A stretch of DNA of 64,000 bases, taken from contig CP012157.1 in the NCBI GenBank assembly GCA_001602455.1, positions 181,733 through 245,732 on the forward strand, given 5' to 3'. Under the pieces are notes generated by a model, which saw only the letters and a list, made by a program, of their open reading frames with translations, was not told where the DNA came from and made no database searches. Both the position numbers and the translations under genes were made by a program. Of this stretch, positions 24,625 through 33,440 are shown piece by piece. Position 1 is the stretch's first letter; every line of letters begins with the position of its first letter. The DNA is from Betaproteobacteria bacterium UKL13-2 (GTDB lineage: Bacteria; Pseudomonadota; Gammaproteobacteria; Burkholderiales; Usitatibacteraceae).

Positions 24625-25568
24625 CGACTGGGCAATTCTGCCAAGAAACCACCAACCGTCGGATACCGAAGTTGGTAACCAAGACTGGTTTTCATTTTGT
24701 TGTTCCGAATTCGCCGCGACTCGCGCATAAACGAGAGCATTGCAGGCGACACCTGCGACTCAGCTTCTCGTCTTGTCAAACGTGGCGGACGCGGCATACC
24801 GAAATGATCCGCAACCAAATCAAAGTAGTCGCCCATCTTCAGCACGCTGTCGTCAACAATGTTGACAATCATCGGTTGCGCGAAGTCGGCGGGATGCGCG
24901 ATTTGTAAATCCAGCGCTCGAACGCAGGCTCGTGCCAAGTCCTCCGCATGAATATGGTTACTCCACGAATCCTCCACGGCTCTGATCGCCGGGGTATGCG
25001 CATGAATGCGGTCAATGGGTAAACGATCTGCCGCATAGATACCCGGTGCTCGGAGAATGGTCAATGCCGCTTGCTCGTCCTGCGCCCATGCGGCAAGACA
25101 GGTCTCGGCGTCAACTCGGCGCCTGGCGCGATCCGACTCGGGATTCAATGGTGTCGACTCATCAACCCATCGCCCGCCACAGTCGCCATAGACGCCCGTG
25201 GTGCTGATATAGACCAGATGCCGAACGCGATGGTTTGTACTGCGATAAAGCACCGCAATCAGGTTTTTGGTCCGCACATCGTCGGTAGCACCCATGGCGG
25301 GCGGCGCGAAGTGAAGCACGGCGTGAAACACGGCGCTGGTGCGCCCGACGATTTCAGCCAAACTCTCGGCGTCATCAAGGTCGCCAATCACGGCCACGGC
25401 GCCGTCGCTCGCCACGGCGGCCGCGCGTGCGGGATTACGGATCAGCGCATAGACGGACCGCGTCGAACGCAATAATCTTGCAACGCGTGCGCCGACATCA
25501 CCATAACCTACGATCAATACTGCTTGCTTAAGATCATCAGACACCACGCCGAGATTTCCTTTCGTCAT
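24621..25568 (-). CDS. NAD(P)-dependent epimerase/dehydratase (extended SDR)
   Basis: A 315-residue protein. The Rossmann loop reads VLIVGYGDVGARVARLL; later VYISTTGVYGDCGGRWVDES has the conserved Thr/Ser and Tyr of the extended SDR family, although the usual YxxxK is not plain. The sequence resembles YeeZ-type sugar-nucleotide epimerase-like proteins of unknown substrate. It ends on the fxsA stop and starts 66 bp from the divergent flavin reductase gene. Confidence 0.8.
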   Translation of the reverse strand: MTKGNLGVVSDDLKQAVLIVGYGDVGARVARLLRSTRSVYALIRNPARAAAVASDGAVAVIGDLDDAESLAEIVGRTSAVFHAVLHFAPPAMGATDDVRTKNLIAVLYRSTNHRVRHLVYISTTGVYGDCGGRWVDESTPLNPESDRARRRVDAETCLAAWAQDEQAALTILRAPGIYAADRLPIDRIHAHTPAIRAVEDSWSNHIHAEDLARACVRALDLQIAHPADFAQPMIVNIVDDSVLKMGDYFDLVADHFGMPRPPRLTRREAESQVSPAMLSFMRESRRIRNNKMKTSLGYQLRYPTVGGFLAELPSR

Positions 25569-25634
25569 AGCGGCAAAGTATAGTGGAGGTCTTTTTTCAG
25601 CCGCGCACTCCGCAGCGGCGACAACTTTCGAATC

Positions 25635-26651
25635 ATGGCAACTGAATTCACCGTCACACTTAAACCCTCCGGCAATACCTTCAAGGTTGCAGCCGACGAA
25701 ACCATTCTCGACGCAGCGCTACGCCAAGGTATCGGACTACCTTATGGTTGTCGCAACGGCGCGTGCGGATCATGCAAGGGAACATTGCTCTCAGGCGACT
25801 TTGACTACGGCAACTACCAGGATCGCACACTGCGACCCGAAGAAAAAGCGTCGGGCAAGGCGCTGTTTTGTGTTGGCAAGGCGTGTTCCGATGTCACGCT
25901 GGAGATCAAGGAAATCGGCGGCACTGGCGACATCCAAATCCGCACCTTACCATGCCGCGTTGAGAAGGTAGAGAAGCCGGTTGCTGATGTCGCCATTCTT
26001 TACCTCAAACTTCCAGCGCAGGAGCGCATGCAGTTTCTCGCCGGACAGTACATCGATATCCTGCTGAAGGATGGCAAGCGGCGCAGTTTTTCAATTGCAA
26101 ACGCACCGCATCGAGATCAGTATGTTGAACTCCACATCCGCCACGTACCCGACGGACAATTCACCAGTTTTGTCTTCAACGAAATGCGTGACCGTGCGAT
26201 TCTGCGATTTGAAGGCCCGCTCGGTTCGTTTTTCCTGCGCGAAGATTCCGATAAACCGATCATCCTAGTCGCCGGCGGCACCGGTTTTGCGCCAATCAAG
26301 GCAGTGCTAGAGCACGCTTTCTTCACACACGTTGACCGTGAAATGGTGCTCTATTGGGGATGTCGTTCCCGCGCTGATTTATACATGCCCGACCTTCCTG
26401 CACAATGGGCGAAGGAGTATCCCAACTTCACCTTCATCCCGGTCCTCTCTGAGGCCAAAGCAACGGATAATTGGCAAGGGCGCACGGGCTTCGTGCATCA
26501 AGCGGTGCTCGACGATTTCGATAGCCTTGCCGGGTATCAGGTCTACGCGTGTGGTGCGCCGCCGATGATCGACGCCGCCAAATCTTCATTCTTGCAGCAA
26601 GGTCTGCCAGAAGATGAGTTCTTCGCAGATTCGTTTACGTATTCCACTTAG
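25635..26651 (+). CDS. 2Fe-2S ferredoxin / FAD / NAD(P)H reductase (CDP-6-deoxyglucoseen-reductase-like)
   Basis: A 338-residue protein. Residues 1-90: plant-type ferredoxin with CRNGACGSCKGTLL and a later C (FCVGKAC). Residues 100-200: FAD-binding barrel with RSFSIANAP (RxxS). Residues 225-338: NAD(P) domain with LVAGGTGFAPIKAV and a terminal CGAPPMIDAAK and FADSF. This is the layout of Fre/Asc-type reductases that pass electrons from NAD(P)H to a partner. In betaproteobacteria such genes are often annotated as CDP-6-deoxy-delta-3,4-glucoseen reductase without proof; no sugar-dehydrase partner is present here. Confidence 0.88.
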   Translation: MATEFTVTLKPSGNTFKVAADETILDAALRQGIGLPYGCRNGACGSCKGTLLSGDFDYGNYQDRTLRPEEKASGKALFCVGKACSDVTLEIKEIGGTGDIQIRTLPCRVEKVEKPVADVAILYLKLPAQERMQFLAGQYIDILLKDGKRRSFSIANAPHRDQYVELHIRHVPDGQFTSFVFNEMRDRAILRFEGPLGSFFLREDSDKPIILVAGGTGFAPIKAVLEHAFFTHVDREMVLYWGCRSRADLYMPDLPAQWAKEYPNFTFIPVLSEAKATDNWQGRTGFVHQAVLDDFDSLAGYQVYACGAPPMIDAAKSSFLQQGLPEDEFFADSFTYST

Positions 26652-26691
26652 CACAATAGATTTATCAACATACCTCATATAGGAGAACAGC

Positions 26692-27192
26692 ATGGTCAAA
26701 GTCGGTGACAAAATCCCAAGTGGCGCACTCAGCGAGTTCATCGCGGTTGAAACTGAGGGCTGCGCATTAGGCCCAAATACATTCCAAGTCGAAGATCTGG
26801 TCAAAGGCAAAAAAATCGTAATCTTTGGCCTTCCCGGCGCATTCACACCGACTTGTTCAGCACAACACGTTCCGGGATACTTGAAGCACTATGCCGATTT
26901 CAAAGCCAAAGGTGTTGACGAAATTTGGTGCGTGTCGGTGAATGATCCATTCGTCATGGGAGCCTGGGCCAAGGACCAGGGCAGCGAAGGCAAGATCCGC
27001 ATGTTTGGTGATGGCTCCGCAACTTGGGCAAAAGCGCTCGGCCTCGAACTCGATCTTACCGCTCGTAACTTCGGCGTTCGTATGCAGCGCTGTGCACTCA
27101 TCGTCGACGACGGTGTTGTTAAGTTGGTCAACGTCGAAGGTCCCGGCAAATTTGAAGTCTCGAATGCCGAAACACTGTTAGCCGCTGTCTAA
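26692..27192 (+). CDS. Peroxiredoxin, Prx5/AhpE-like thioredoxin-dependent peroxidase
   Basis: A 166-residue protein; AGGAGAACAG precedes the ATG. The peroxidatic Cys is C55 in [17 protein letters not shown], the Prx5 signature. The conserved Arg is later, in [16 protein letters not shown], which also carries a second cysteine. It reduces peroxides in the cytoplasm using thioredoxin or glutathione. It sits 40 bp after the reductase gene and 14 bp before argC, all on the plus strand. Confidence 0.93.
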   Translation: MVKVGDKIPSGALSEFIAVETEGCALGPNTFQVEDLVKGKKIVIFGLPGAFTPTCSAQHVPGYLKHYADFKAKGVDEIWCVSVNDPFVMGAWAKDQGSEGKIRMFGDGSATWAKALGLELDLTARNFGVRMQRCALIVDDGVVKLVNVEGPGKFEVSNAETLLAAV

Positions 27193-27206
27193 GGAACGTA
27201 TCTGCC

Positions 27207-28127
27207 ATGACTACACCACGCGTATTTATCGATGGCGAGCACGGCACAACGGGTCTATTGATTCGTGAGTTGTTACTCGCCCGTGGTGATGTTGAAGTGG
27301 TCAGCATTGCCCCGGAAAAACGCAAAAACGTAGCCGAACGCAAACGACTCTTGAACGCTGTTGATATTGCTGTGCTTTGCCTGCCGGACGACGCGGCGCG
27401 CGAATCAGTGGCAATGATTGAGAATGGCAATACCAAAGTGCTGGATGCGTCCACCGCACATCGTGTGTTGCCCGACTGGACATTCGGCTTTCCAGAAATG
27501 GACAAAGGTCAAGCACAGCGGATTCGCCAATCAAGGCGCGTGGCAAACCCTGGGTGTTGGTCAACGTGTTTCATCGCATTAGTGCGTCCGCTGGTCGAAG
27601 CGGAATTGGTGCCGGCGGATTTTCCGATATCCACTTGGGGGGTCTCTGGCTACTCGGGTGGTGGTCGACAGATGATCGAGCGTTTTGAAGCCCCTGAAAA
27701 TCAGACGCGGTTCATCGACTATGGGTTGCAGTTGAATCATAAACATCTGGCCGAAATGACCCGTTATTGCAAGCTGACTCGACCGCCGCTATTCACGCCG
27801 TCCGTTGGCGATTTCAAGCAGGGTATGCTGCTGCAAATTCCACTCATTCTCTGGTCGCTGCCCAACCGATTGACTGGGTTGGCTCTGCGCGATAGCCTCG
27901 CCGCGCACTATGCCGGCTCGTCGATCATTGATGTGAAGCCGTACACGGCGGAGCCACCCGCGGAACTCAATCCCGAAGCGCTGAACAATACCAATCGTCT
28001 TGAGTTGTTCGTGTTCGACAATCCAAAAGCTGAACAAGCCGTGTTAGTCGCGCGGCTCGACAATCTGGGCAAGGGCGCGGGTCGCGCTGCCATGCAAAAT
28101 ATTGAGTTGATGCTGGGGCTGGCGTAA
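27207..28127 (+). CDS. argC: N-acetyl-gamma-glutamyl-phosphate reductase, short type
   Basis: A 306-residue protein, matching the shorter ArgC class (type 2). It reduces N-acetylglutamyl phosphate in arginine synthesis. Seen: [19 protein letters not shown] nucleotide loop, [20 protein letters not shown], catalytic Cys C117 in [13 protein letters not shown], and [14 protein letters not shown]. It follows the peroxiredoxin by 14 bp. A repeat-rich gap lies downstream. Confidence 0.95.
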   Translation: MTTPRVFIDGEHGTTGLLIRELLLARGDVEVVSIAPEKRKNVAERKRLLNAVDIAVLCLPDDAARESVAMIENGNTKVLDASTAHRVLPDWTFGFPEMDKGQAQRIRQSRRVANPGCWSTCFIALVRPLVEAELVPADFPISTWGVSGYSGGGRQMIERFEAPENQTRFIDYGLQLNHKHLAEMTRYCKLTRPPLFTPSVGDFKQGMLLQIPLILWSLPNRLTGLALRDSLAAHYAGSSIIDVKPYTAEPPAELNPEALNNTNRLELFVFDNPKAEQAVLVARLDNLGKGAGRAAMQNIELMLGLA

Positions 28128-28180
28128 CCCAGCGCCCAATTGCGCGGTGCATTCGCCCTAAATCAACAGGCTATCTTCTG

Positions 28181-28262
28181 TGACTAGCCTTGCCTGAACA
28201 TTTCATGGGGGCGCGTTCGAAAGCGAGTGAGCGAGTGAGCGAGTGAGCAAGTGAGCAAGTAA
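28181..28262 (+). repeat. Family B repeat copy 3 with an 8-bp tandem repeat
   Basis: ACTAGCCTTGCCTGAACATT then TCATGGGGGCGCGTTCGAAAGC is a family B start. From 28223 it gives way to about five units of GAGCGAGT (later GAGCAAGT). It forms the left end of the 28.2-28.4 kb gap; an inverted copy closes the gap at 28391. The gap from argC to the transposase (28128-28413) holds no gene. Confidence 0.7.
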
Positions 28263-28326
28263 AAGGGGCGAGCGATTGTTTGCCGAACCGACAACAGAAT
28301 AGCAGGCCGTGTTTGTCAAACCCGGA

Positions 28327-28391
28327 GCCGTCCAATGGCCAAGAGGCAACGCCCTCCGGCGCAGCGGGCGACCGATGAAGTATTCAGGCTA
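28327..28391 (-). repeat. Family B repeat copy 4, inverted
   Basis: On the minus strand it begins TAGCCTGAATACTTCATCGG, continues through CGCCCGCTGCGCCGGAGG and ends CCATTGGACGGC. It closely matches the copy at 62339-62404 and is opposed to copy 3. Confidence 0.8.
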
Positions 28392-28413
28392 GATATTCCA
28401 TGCGCCGTGGGTT

Positions 28414-29493
28414 TTAAGAATAGCATTCGACGGATTCGGGCAGAAGCGTGGGCAACGACGCAGGCAACGACGCAGGCAACGGCGCGGGCAAGGACGCACG
28501 ATTTGTCATATGCTCAGTCGCGACGATTTTAAGTTTGTCCTTTGCTTGGGCTGGCACCCTCGCGCCGAGCCCGATCGCGTTCCTGAGATCCGTGTGCAGA
28601 CGCCTCGCTGGATTGAGTGCTTGGCTAGCGCTAGGCAAATAGAACACTTCAATCTGATTGGCATGCGCAGCCTGCCACGCCTTGACCAGCTTGCAGTGAT
28701 GAACGCGAAGGTTATCGAGAATCAGAAATACCTTGCGCTTGGCATCTTTAATCAGCGCCGCCAGAAACACAATTAGTTGATCCGCATTGATAGACTTATC
28801 AATCATCATCCATCGCGCCTTCCCTTGATTGGTCACCGCCGCAATCATCAACCGCTTCGGGCGGGGTTCTCCGGCGGCATAGGTCCCCGGCGCGTTACCA
28901 ACAAGCGTATTACCAACAAGCATATCGGAGCGACCGCACACATCGATATCAACCCATGCGGTTTCATCGCCCCAATGAATCTCGGCATCCTCCGCTTTGG
29001 CGCGTGCAGCGATCACCGGATATTGCTCCCCTAGCCATGCCCGCACCGCTTCTGACTGCTTGGCATAGCGGCGCTTGATTGGCGTTGGCGAGTTAAAGCC
29101 CCAGCGTACCGAATACATGCCGACGGCGCGAACCGACAAGCTAACGCCGCACTCTTGTTCGATGAGTTTCTTCAACGCAGCGCGACTCCACAGCGCAAAG
29201 TTCATCTGCAACTGCTCGGGCCTTTTTTCGCAGATGATTTGCCGAATTTTCCGCTCTTGATCTTCGGTCAGGCTGCGCCCATTCCCGACACTTTTACCGC
29301 GTGGGCGAGGTCTGATTGCGGCCATCCCACCTCGTTCAAAGGCATCGATGGCGGCGCGAACTGTCGGGTACGATAGTCCACTGCATTCAACAATTTGCAT
29401 CACGCCCAATCCGTTGCAATGCAATCGCACGACTCGCTTGCGACGTTCATGTAATTGTTCTAGCGTGTGAAATCTCGCATCTTCTTTGAACAT
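28414..29493 (-). mobile_element. IS630-family transposase, probably inactive
   Basis: A frame of about 359 residues from the likely ATG at 29493 (MFKEDARFHTLEQLHERRKR); an upstream in-frame start adds 18 residues. An N-terminal helix-turn-helix (VMQIVECSGLSYPTVRAAID) and a DDE domain are present: first Asp in IHWGDETAWVD, second in LILDNLRVHHCK. The third motif, normally PELNPxE, reads SQALNPARRLHTDL, so the catalytic Glu is replaced by Arg. The C-terminus ends in a Leu-Pro-Ala-Ser repeat coded by a 12-bp tandem repeat (about 28446-28496). Terminal inverted repeats were not found by eye. It is probably a relic. Confidence 0.8.
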
Positions 29494-30178
29494 ATGTATT
29501 GGCCCGGAAAAAAACAAAATTAGCGCAACCATGATCGGGATAAACAATAAGCTGCGAGGCTCATTTATCCCACCGCGATACCCCTTTGATTTCCACCCTT
29601 CATCGCCACCGACTTTTTACGTTTCCCTTCATCGCGAGAATGCATTTTTTTGACTGTTCAATTTCCCCCTTAAATGAAGTTACGCGTCCCACCTCATCCA
29701 AGTCGTACTGCCGCACCCGCCCCCCCACTCGCCCCCCCCACTCGGCCCCCACACCCGCCCGTTTTATGCGCTCCAAACGCCTCCGTGTTTGCTGGGCACC
29801 GCCACCCGATTGGGCAAATGCCGCTTCGGTGTTAAAAGGTGACGCCATCGCACAAGAAAAATGGCCGCATGAGACTTAACAACATTTTTATGTGAGTATT
29901 TCTTAAAATTAACATAAGCAATGTTATTGGCTCTTTCCCCAATCTGTCAAGCGGCCTCCCACCGTGACCTGAACTCACCCAAAAATCGACAATGCGCCCA
30001 GTGGGAGCGTAAACAGACTCAGCGTGCCAGCGACGACCGCGTTTTAATCTTGTCCGAGGGGAGTAAGACTGAGCCGGGAATACTGTTGATGTTGCCAGTC
30101 GATTCACTACCTAGTTTGTCAACGAGCAGGGATTCTGCTTAAGGTAGCGTGCGTTCGGGGTGGCGCGAGTATGACCTT
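29494..30178. other. Gene-poor region with poly-C tracts, upstream of the transposase relic
   Basis: Nearly 700 bp without a clearly supported gene. It holds C-runs of seven and eight near 29720-29745, an AT-rich stretch at 29880-29930 and several weak frames on both strands. The composition differs from the flanking genes, and it looks like decayed mobile DNA. Confidence 0.5.
29600..29848 (-). CDS. Hypothetical short protein, doubtful
   Basis: An 82-codon frame, basic at its centre (TRRRLERIKRAG) and acidic later (DLDEVG). The Gly-rich middle is coded across the C-tracts near 29720-29745, so a slip there would break it. No ribosome binding site is seen. A TTGACA near 29945 on the minus strand could be part of a promoter. 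No family recognised. Confidence 0.2.
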   Translation of the reverse strand: MASPFNTEAAFAQSGGGAQQTRRRLERIKRAGVGAEWGGRVGGRVRQYDLDEVGRVTSFKGEIEQSKKCILAMKGNVKSRWR

Positions 30179-30252
30179 GCACCTCTTGCGCGTCTCGTGC
30201 GTCTTGTGCGTCTTGCGCGTCTTGCGCGTCTTGCGCGTCTTGTGCGTCTTGC
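30179..30252. repeat. 9-bp tandem repeat, about seven units
   Basis: Units of GCGTCTTGC or GCGTCTTGT in tandem with small changes. On the minus strand one frame reads as repeated Asp-Ala-Gln, but its surroundings do not look coding. Confidence 0.85.
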
Positions 30253-30283
30253 ACACCTTCGCTTTGCACAGGCTGCCAAAGCA

Positions 30284-30428
30284 CCCTTAGGGGAACTTCT
30301 CGAAACCGTCGCGAGCGGGCGAAGTTCGTGCCGACGGGCTTGGCAAACACGGGACACGTACCCAGTGTACGGCGAGCACCGCAGGCGCGAAATTCGCCCA
30401 CGCAGCAGGTTTATAGAAGTGCCCTTAG
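30284..30428. mobile_element. Small inverted-repeat element (MITE-like), copy 1
   Basis: About 145 bp bounded by imperfect inverted repeats of roughly 36 bp. The left end is CTTAGGGGAACTTCTCGAAA, then CCGTCGCGAGCGGGCGAA. The right end, read backwards, is CTAAGGGCACTTCTATAAAC, then CTGCTGCGTGGGCGAA. The core holds ACACGTACCCAGTGTACGG, a small hairpin. A second copy is at 42622-42774. The right end supplies or overlaps the xth stop codon. No protein coded. Confidence 0.8.
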
Positions 30429-31189
30429 CGTAGCTGGGTAACGACGGGGGTGTGATCCGATGGCCGTTCAAGCTTGCGCGGCTCAACATCGATGACCGAG
30501 CTGGATGCTTCCGCCGCAAGATTCTTAGTCAGCAAGATGTGATCGATACGCAATCCCAGATTGCGTTTGAAGCCATTCATGCGGTAATCCCACCAAGTGA
30601 AGCTTTTGTCGGCTTGTTCGAACAGTCGAAAGCTATCAACCAATCCAAGCGCGACCAACGCCTCGAAGTGTTCACGTTCTGGCGCTGACACCAACACCTG
30701 GCCCTCCCACGCCTTAGGATCATGCACGTCGCGATCTTCTGGTGCAATGTTGTAGTCGCCGAGTAGCGCAACGTCACCAAATTCCGCGATGGCGTTTGCC
30801 ATATAGCCCCGCAGCGCAGTCAGCCACGCCATTTTGTATTGATACTTGTCTGACTCAAGTGATTGGCCGTTCACGATATAAACGTTGACGACACGCACGC
30901 CATCAATGGTTGCGGCAATCACACGCTTTTGTTCGTCCACATAACCCGGCATGTCCTTGGTGACATCTTCGGGTTTGCTGCGCGAGAGTATTGCCACGCC
31001 GTTATAGGTTTTTTGGCCGTTGAATACCGCGTGATACCCGGCATCTTCAATGGCCTCCAGTGGAAACTTGGCATCCTCGAGCTTTAACTCTTGCAGACAG
31101 AGTACATCGACGGGTGAAGTCTTGAGCCATTCCAACACATGCGGCAGGCGCACGTTGAGTGAATTGACGTTCCAAGTGGCGAGTTTCAT
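30425..31189 (-). CDS. xth: Exodeoxyribonuclease III (AP endonuclease)
   Basis: A 254-residue protein. Motifs of the exonuclease III/APE family: MKLATWNVNSLNVRLPHV, LCLQELKLEDAKFP (metal-binding Glu), LLGDYNIAPEDRDVHDP, FTWWDYRMNGFKRNLGLRID and the terminal SDHTPVV (catalytic Asp-His). It cuts DNA at abasic sites and trims 3' ends. Its stop lies in the end of the MITE-like element. Confidence 0.96.
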   Translation of the reverse strand: MKLATWNVNSLNVRLPHVLEWLKTSPVDVLCLQELKLEDAKFPLEAIEDAGYHAVFNGQKTYNGVAILSRSKPEDVTKDMPGYVDEQKRVIAATIDGVRVVNVYIVNGQSLESDKYQYKMAWLTALRGYMANAIAEFGDVALLGDYNIAPEDRDVHDPKAWEGQVLVSAPEREHFEALVALGLVDSFRLFEQADKSFTWWDYRMNGFKRNLGLRIDHILLTKNLAAEASSSVIDVEPRKLERPSDHTPVVTQLR

Positions 31190-31207
31190 CGACGTTCTCC
31201 AGCCGTC

Positions 31208-31303
31208 TTAAATCCCCCATTCGCCAATCTGCGATGGCTCATTGCCCCATTTAGAAAAGGGGGCGGCGCCACGTCGCAAGACGAGGTGCGGGGGATTTTC
31301 CAA
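31208..31303. repeat. Inverted repeat with AAATCCCCC ends in the xth / prlC gap
   Basis: TTAAATCCCCCATTCGCC on the left and GTGCGGGGGATTTTCC on the right are opposed, with an internal GAAAAGGGGGCGGCGCC. This AAATCCCCC type of palindrome resembles dispersed repeats of many proteobacterial genomes. Only one copy seen here. Confidence 0.5.
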
Positions 31304-31337
31304 AGCCTTGCTTTAAGAGTACCCAGTAGATTTCGGC

Positions 31338-33407
31338 TCATGCGGCGAGCTTCATCCCATTGTGGCGGAGCAGATGTTCGATCTCAGGCTTGCGCCCACG
31401 GAACGCGATAAACGATTCCATCGCAGGTCGGCTGCCGCCGCGTGCCAGCACCTCGCGCCGGAACTTCGCACCCGTCTCTTGATTAAGCACACCACTTTCC
31501 TCAAAAGCAGCGTATGCATCGGCCGATAACACCTCTGCCCATTTGTAGCTGTAGTAGCCGGCGGCATACCCGCCACCAAAAATGTGACTGAAAGCGTGTG
31601 GCATTCGGTTGAAACTTGGATATTGCACAACGGCAACTTGCTCACGGACGCGTCGCACCAGCGCGATGATGTCCTCGTTTGTCGGATCGAAATCGATGTG
31701 CGATTGCATATCAAACAGCGCAAATTCAATCTGCCGCAGAAACTGCATGCCGGCCTGAAAATTCTTGGCGGCAATCATCTTGTCAAACAATGCTCGTGGT
31801 AACGCTTCGCCCGTTTCAACGTGCGCAGTCATGTGGCGCAGCACATCCCATTCCCAGCAAAAATTTTCCATGAATTGTGAAGGTAGCTCGACGGCATCCC
31901 ACTCCACGCCGTTGATGCCCGACACGCCCAGCTCGTCGACTTCCGTGAGCAACTGGTGCAACCCGTGACCAAATTCGTGAAACAGCGTGATGACATCGTC
32001 ATGCGTGAATAGCGCCGCGCGCCCACCGACGGGTGCCGGAAAATTACACGTCATGAACGCCACTGGATGCTGTAACTTTCCGTGTGCGCGACGGCGGTTA
32101 ATCGCATCGTCCATCCATGCGCCACCACGTTTGTTCTCGCGTGCGTACAGATCAAAATAAAACTGCCCGATCAGCGTACCGTCTTTGTCTCGAACGTCGT
32201 AGAACTGCACGTCAGCGTGCCACGTCTCCGCAGAAGCCTTGGCAAATGTCACACCGTAGATGGACTCGACGACGCGAAATAGACCCGCGATCACCTTGCT
32301 CTCGGGGAAATACTGCTTAACGTCGTTATCCGAAAACGCATACCGCTGTTGACGCAGCTTTTCCGAGACATATCCCACATCCCAAGCATTGACCTCCGCC
32401 ATATTGAACTGCTCACGCGCAAACATTTTCAACTCTTGCCAGTCCTGTTCGGCAAATGGCCGTGACTTCGCCGCCATCTCGTTCAAGAAATTGACGACAT
32501 CGTTTGGCGTTTCTGCCATCTTTGCCGCCAGTGAGACCTCCGCGTAGCTGTTATAGCCCAACAGGGCAGCAGACTCTTTGCGTCGCTCGAGAATACGTTT
32601 GATCACCGCGCTGTTGTCCCACTCAATTTTTGCGCCAAGCTCAGATGCTCTTGTGACATAGGCACGGTACATCAACTCCCGCAGCGGCTGATGGTCGGCG
32701 TACTGCATCACCGGCATGTAAGACGGCGCCTGCAATGTGAACTTCCAACCGGCCTGACCATCGGCTTTGGCAGACTCGCGTGCCGCCTCGATTGCATCGG
32801 CGGGCAGTCCCGCCAACTCGGATTGGTCAACGACCACATATGCAAACGCATTCGTTGCATCCAGTACGTTATCGTTGAACTTCGACATGAGTGTCGAGAG
32901 CTCTTCCTGAATGGCTTGGAACTGTGTCTTCTTTTCGGCGCTCAACTCAGCACCACCTAAGCGAAAGTCACGAATCTCGTTGTCGAGAGATCGAATTTGC
33001 GCTGCGGTGAGGGCACCGCCAAAGTCGCCTACTGGCGTGCCGTTCGCGGCAAAAGTGTCTGAAGACGCCCGTATTTGCTTGTATTTTGCAAACAGCGCTT
33101 CGTTTTGCGAAAGCTGCGTCCAGAACTGTGTGATGGTCGGCAACATGCCGTTGTACACGTCGCGCAGCGCGGGAGAATTCACCACGGCGTTTAGGTGCCC
33201 CACCACGCCCCATGCACGCCCCAATCTCTCGGTGACATCGTCGATCGGTGTGACAACGTTCGCCCACGTCGGCGCCTCATTCGCGCCCGTTACCTTAGCC
33301 ACTACTCGCTCAGCGTCGGCGATCAATTCCTCGATGGCCGGTTTCACGATCTCAGGTGTAATCGCGTGAAATTTTGGTAGCCCTGCAAAATCGAGAAGTG
33401 GGTTCAT
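31338..33407 (-). CDS. prlC: Oligopeptidase A (M3 metallopeptidase)
   Basis: A 689-residue protein, standard for PrlC/OpdA, a cytoplasmic zinc oligopeptidase that degrades peptides including cleaved signal peptides. The zinc motif HEFGHGLHQ is at about residues 475-483, with the third-ligand Glu in the following NGVEWDAVELPSQ. Also seen: LPKFHAITPE at the start and FGGGYAAGYYSYKWAE near the end. It is the last gene of the minus-strand run that begins at algH; the methyltransferase gene ends 33 bp upstream. Confidence 0.96.
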   Translation of the reverse strand: MNPLLDFAGLPKFHAITPEIVKPAIEELIADAERVVAKVTGANEAPTWANVVTPIDDVTERLGRAWGVVGHLNAVVNSPALRDVYNGMLPTITQFWTQLSQNEALFAKYKQIRASSDTFAANGTPVGDFGGALTAAQIRSLDNEIRDFRLGGAELSAEKKTQFQAIQEELSTLMSKFNDNVLDATNAFAYVVVDQSELAGLPADAIEAARESAKADGQAGWKFTLQAPSYMPVMQYADHQPLRELMYRAYVTRASELGAKIEWDNSAVIKRILERRKESAALLGYNSYAEVSLAAKMAETPNDVVNFLNEMAAKSRPFAEQDWQELKMFAREQFNMAEVNAWDVGYVSEKLRQQRYAFSDNDVKQYFPESKVIAGLFRVVESIYGVTFAKASAETWHADVQFYDVRDKDGTLIGQFYFDLYARENKRGGAWMDDAINRRRAHGKLQHPVAFMTCNFPAPVGGRAALFTHDDVITLFHEFGHGLHQLLTEVDELGVSGINGVEWDAVELPSQFMENFCWEWDVLRHMTAHVETGEALPRALFDKMIAAKNFQAGMQFLRQIEFALFDMQSHIDFDPTNEDIIALVRRVREQVAVVQYPSFNRMPHAFSHIFGGGYAAGYYSYKWAEVLSADAYAAFEESGVLNQETGAKFRREVLARGGSRPAMESFIAFRGRKPEIEHLLRHNGMKLAA

Positions 33408-33440
33408 GGTTATGCAATTCCTATTAGTCGCGTTCTCGCT

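Noticed and set aside
28223-28496. Tandem repeats as a CRISPR array
   Set aside because: Units are only 8-12 bp without unique spacers, and there are no cas genes.
29832-30107. Minus-strand frame in the gene-poor region
   Set aside because: Composition, codon use and lack of a ribosome site argue against coding.
30111-30401. Minus-strand frame encoding repeated Asp-Ala-Gln
   Set aside because: It is the by-product of the 9-bp tandem repeat and the MITE-like element; the rest is low-complexity with no start signal.
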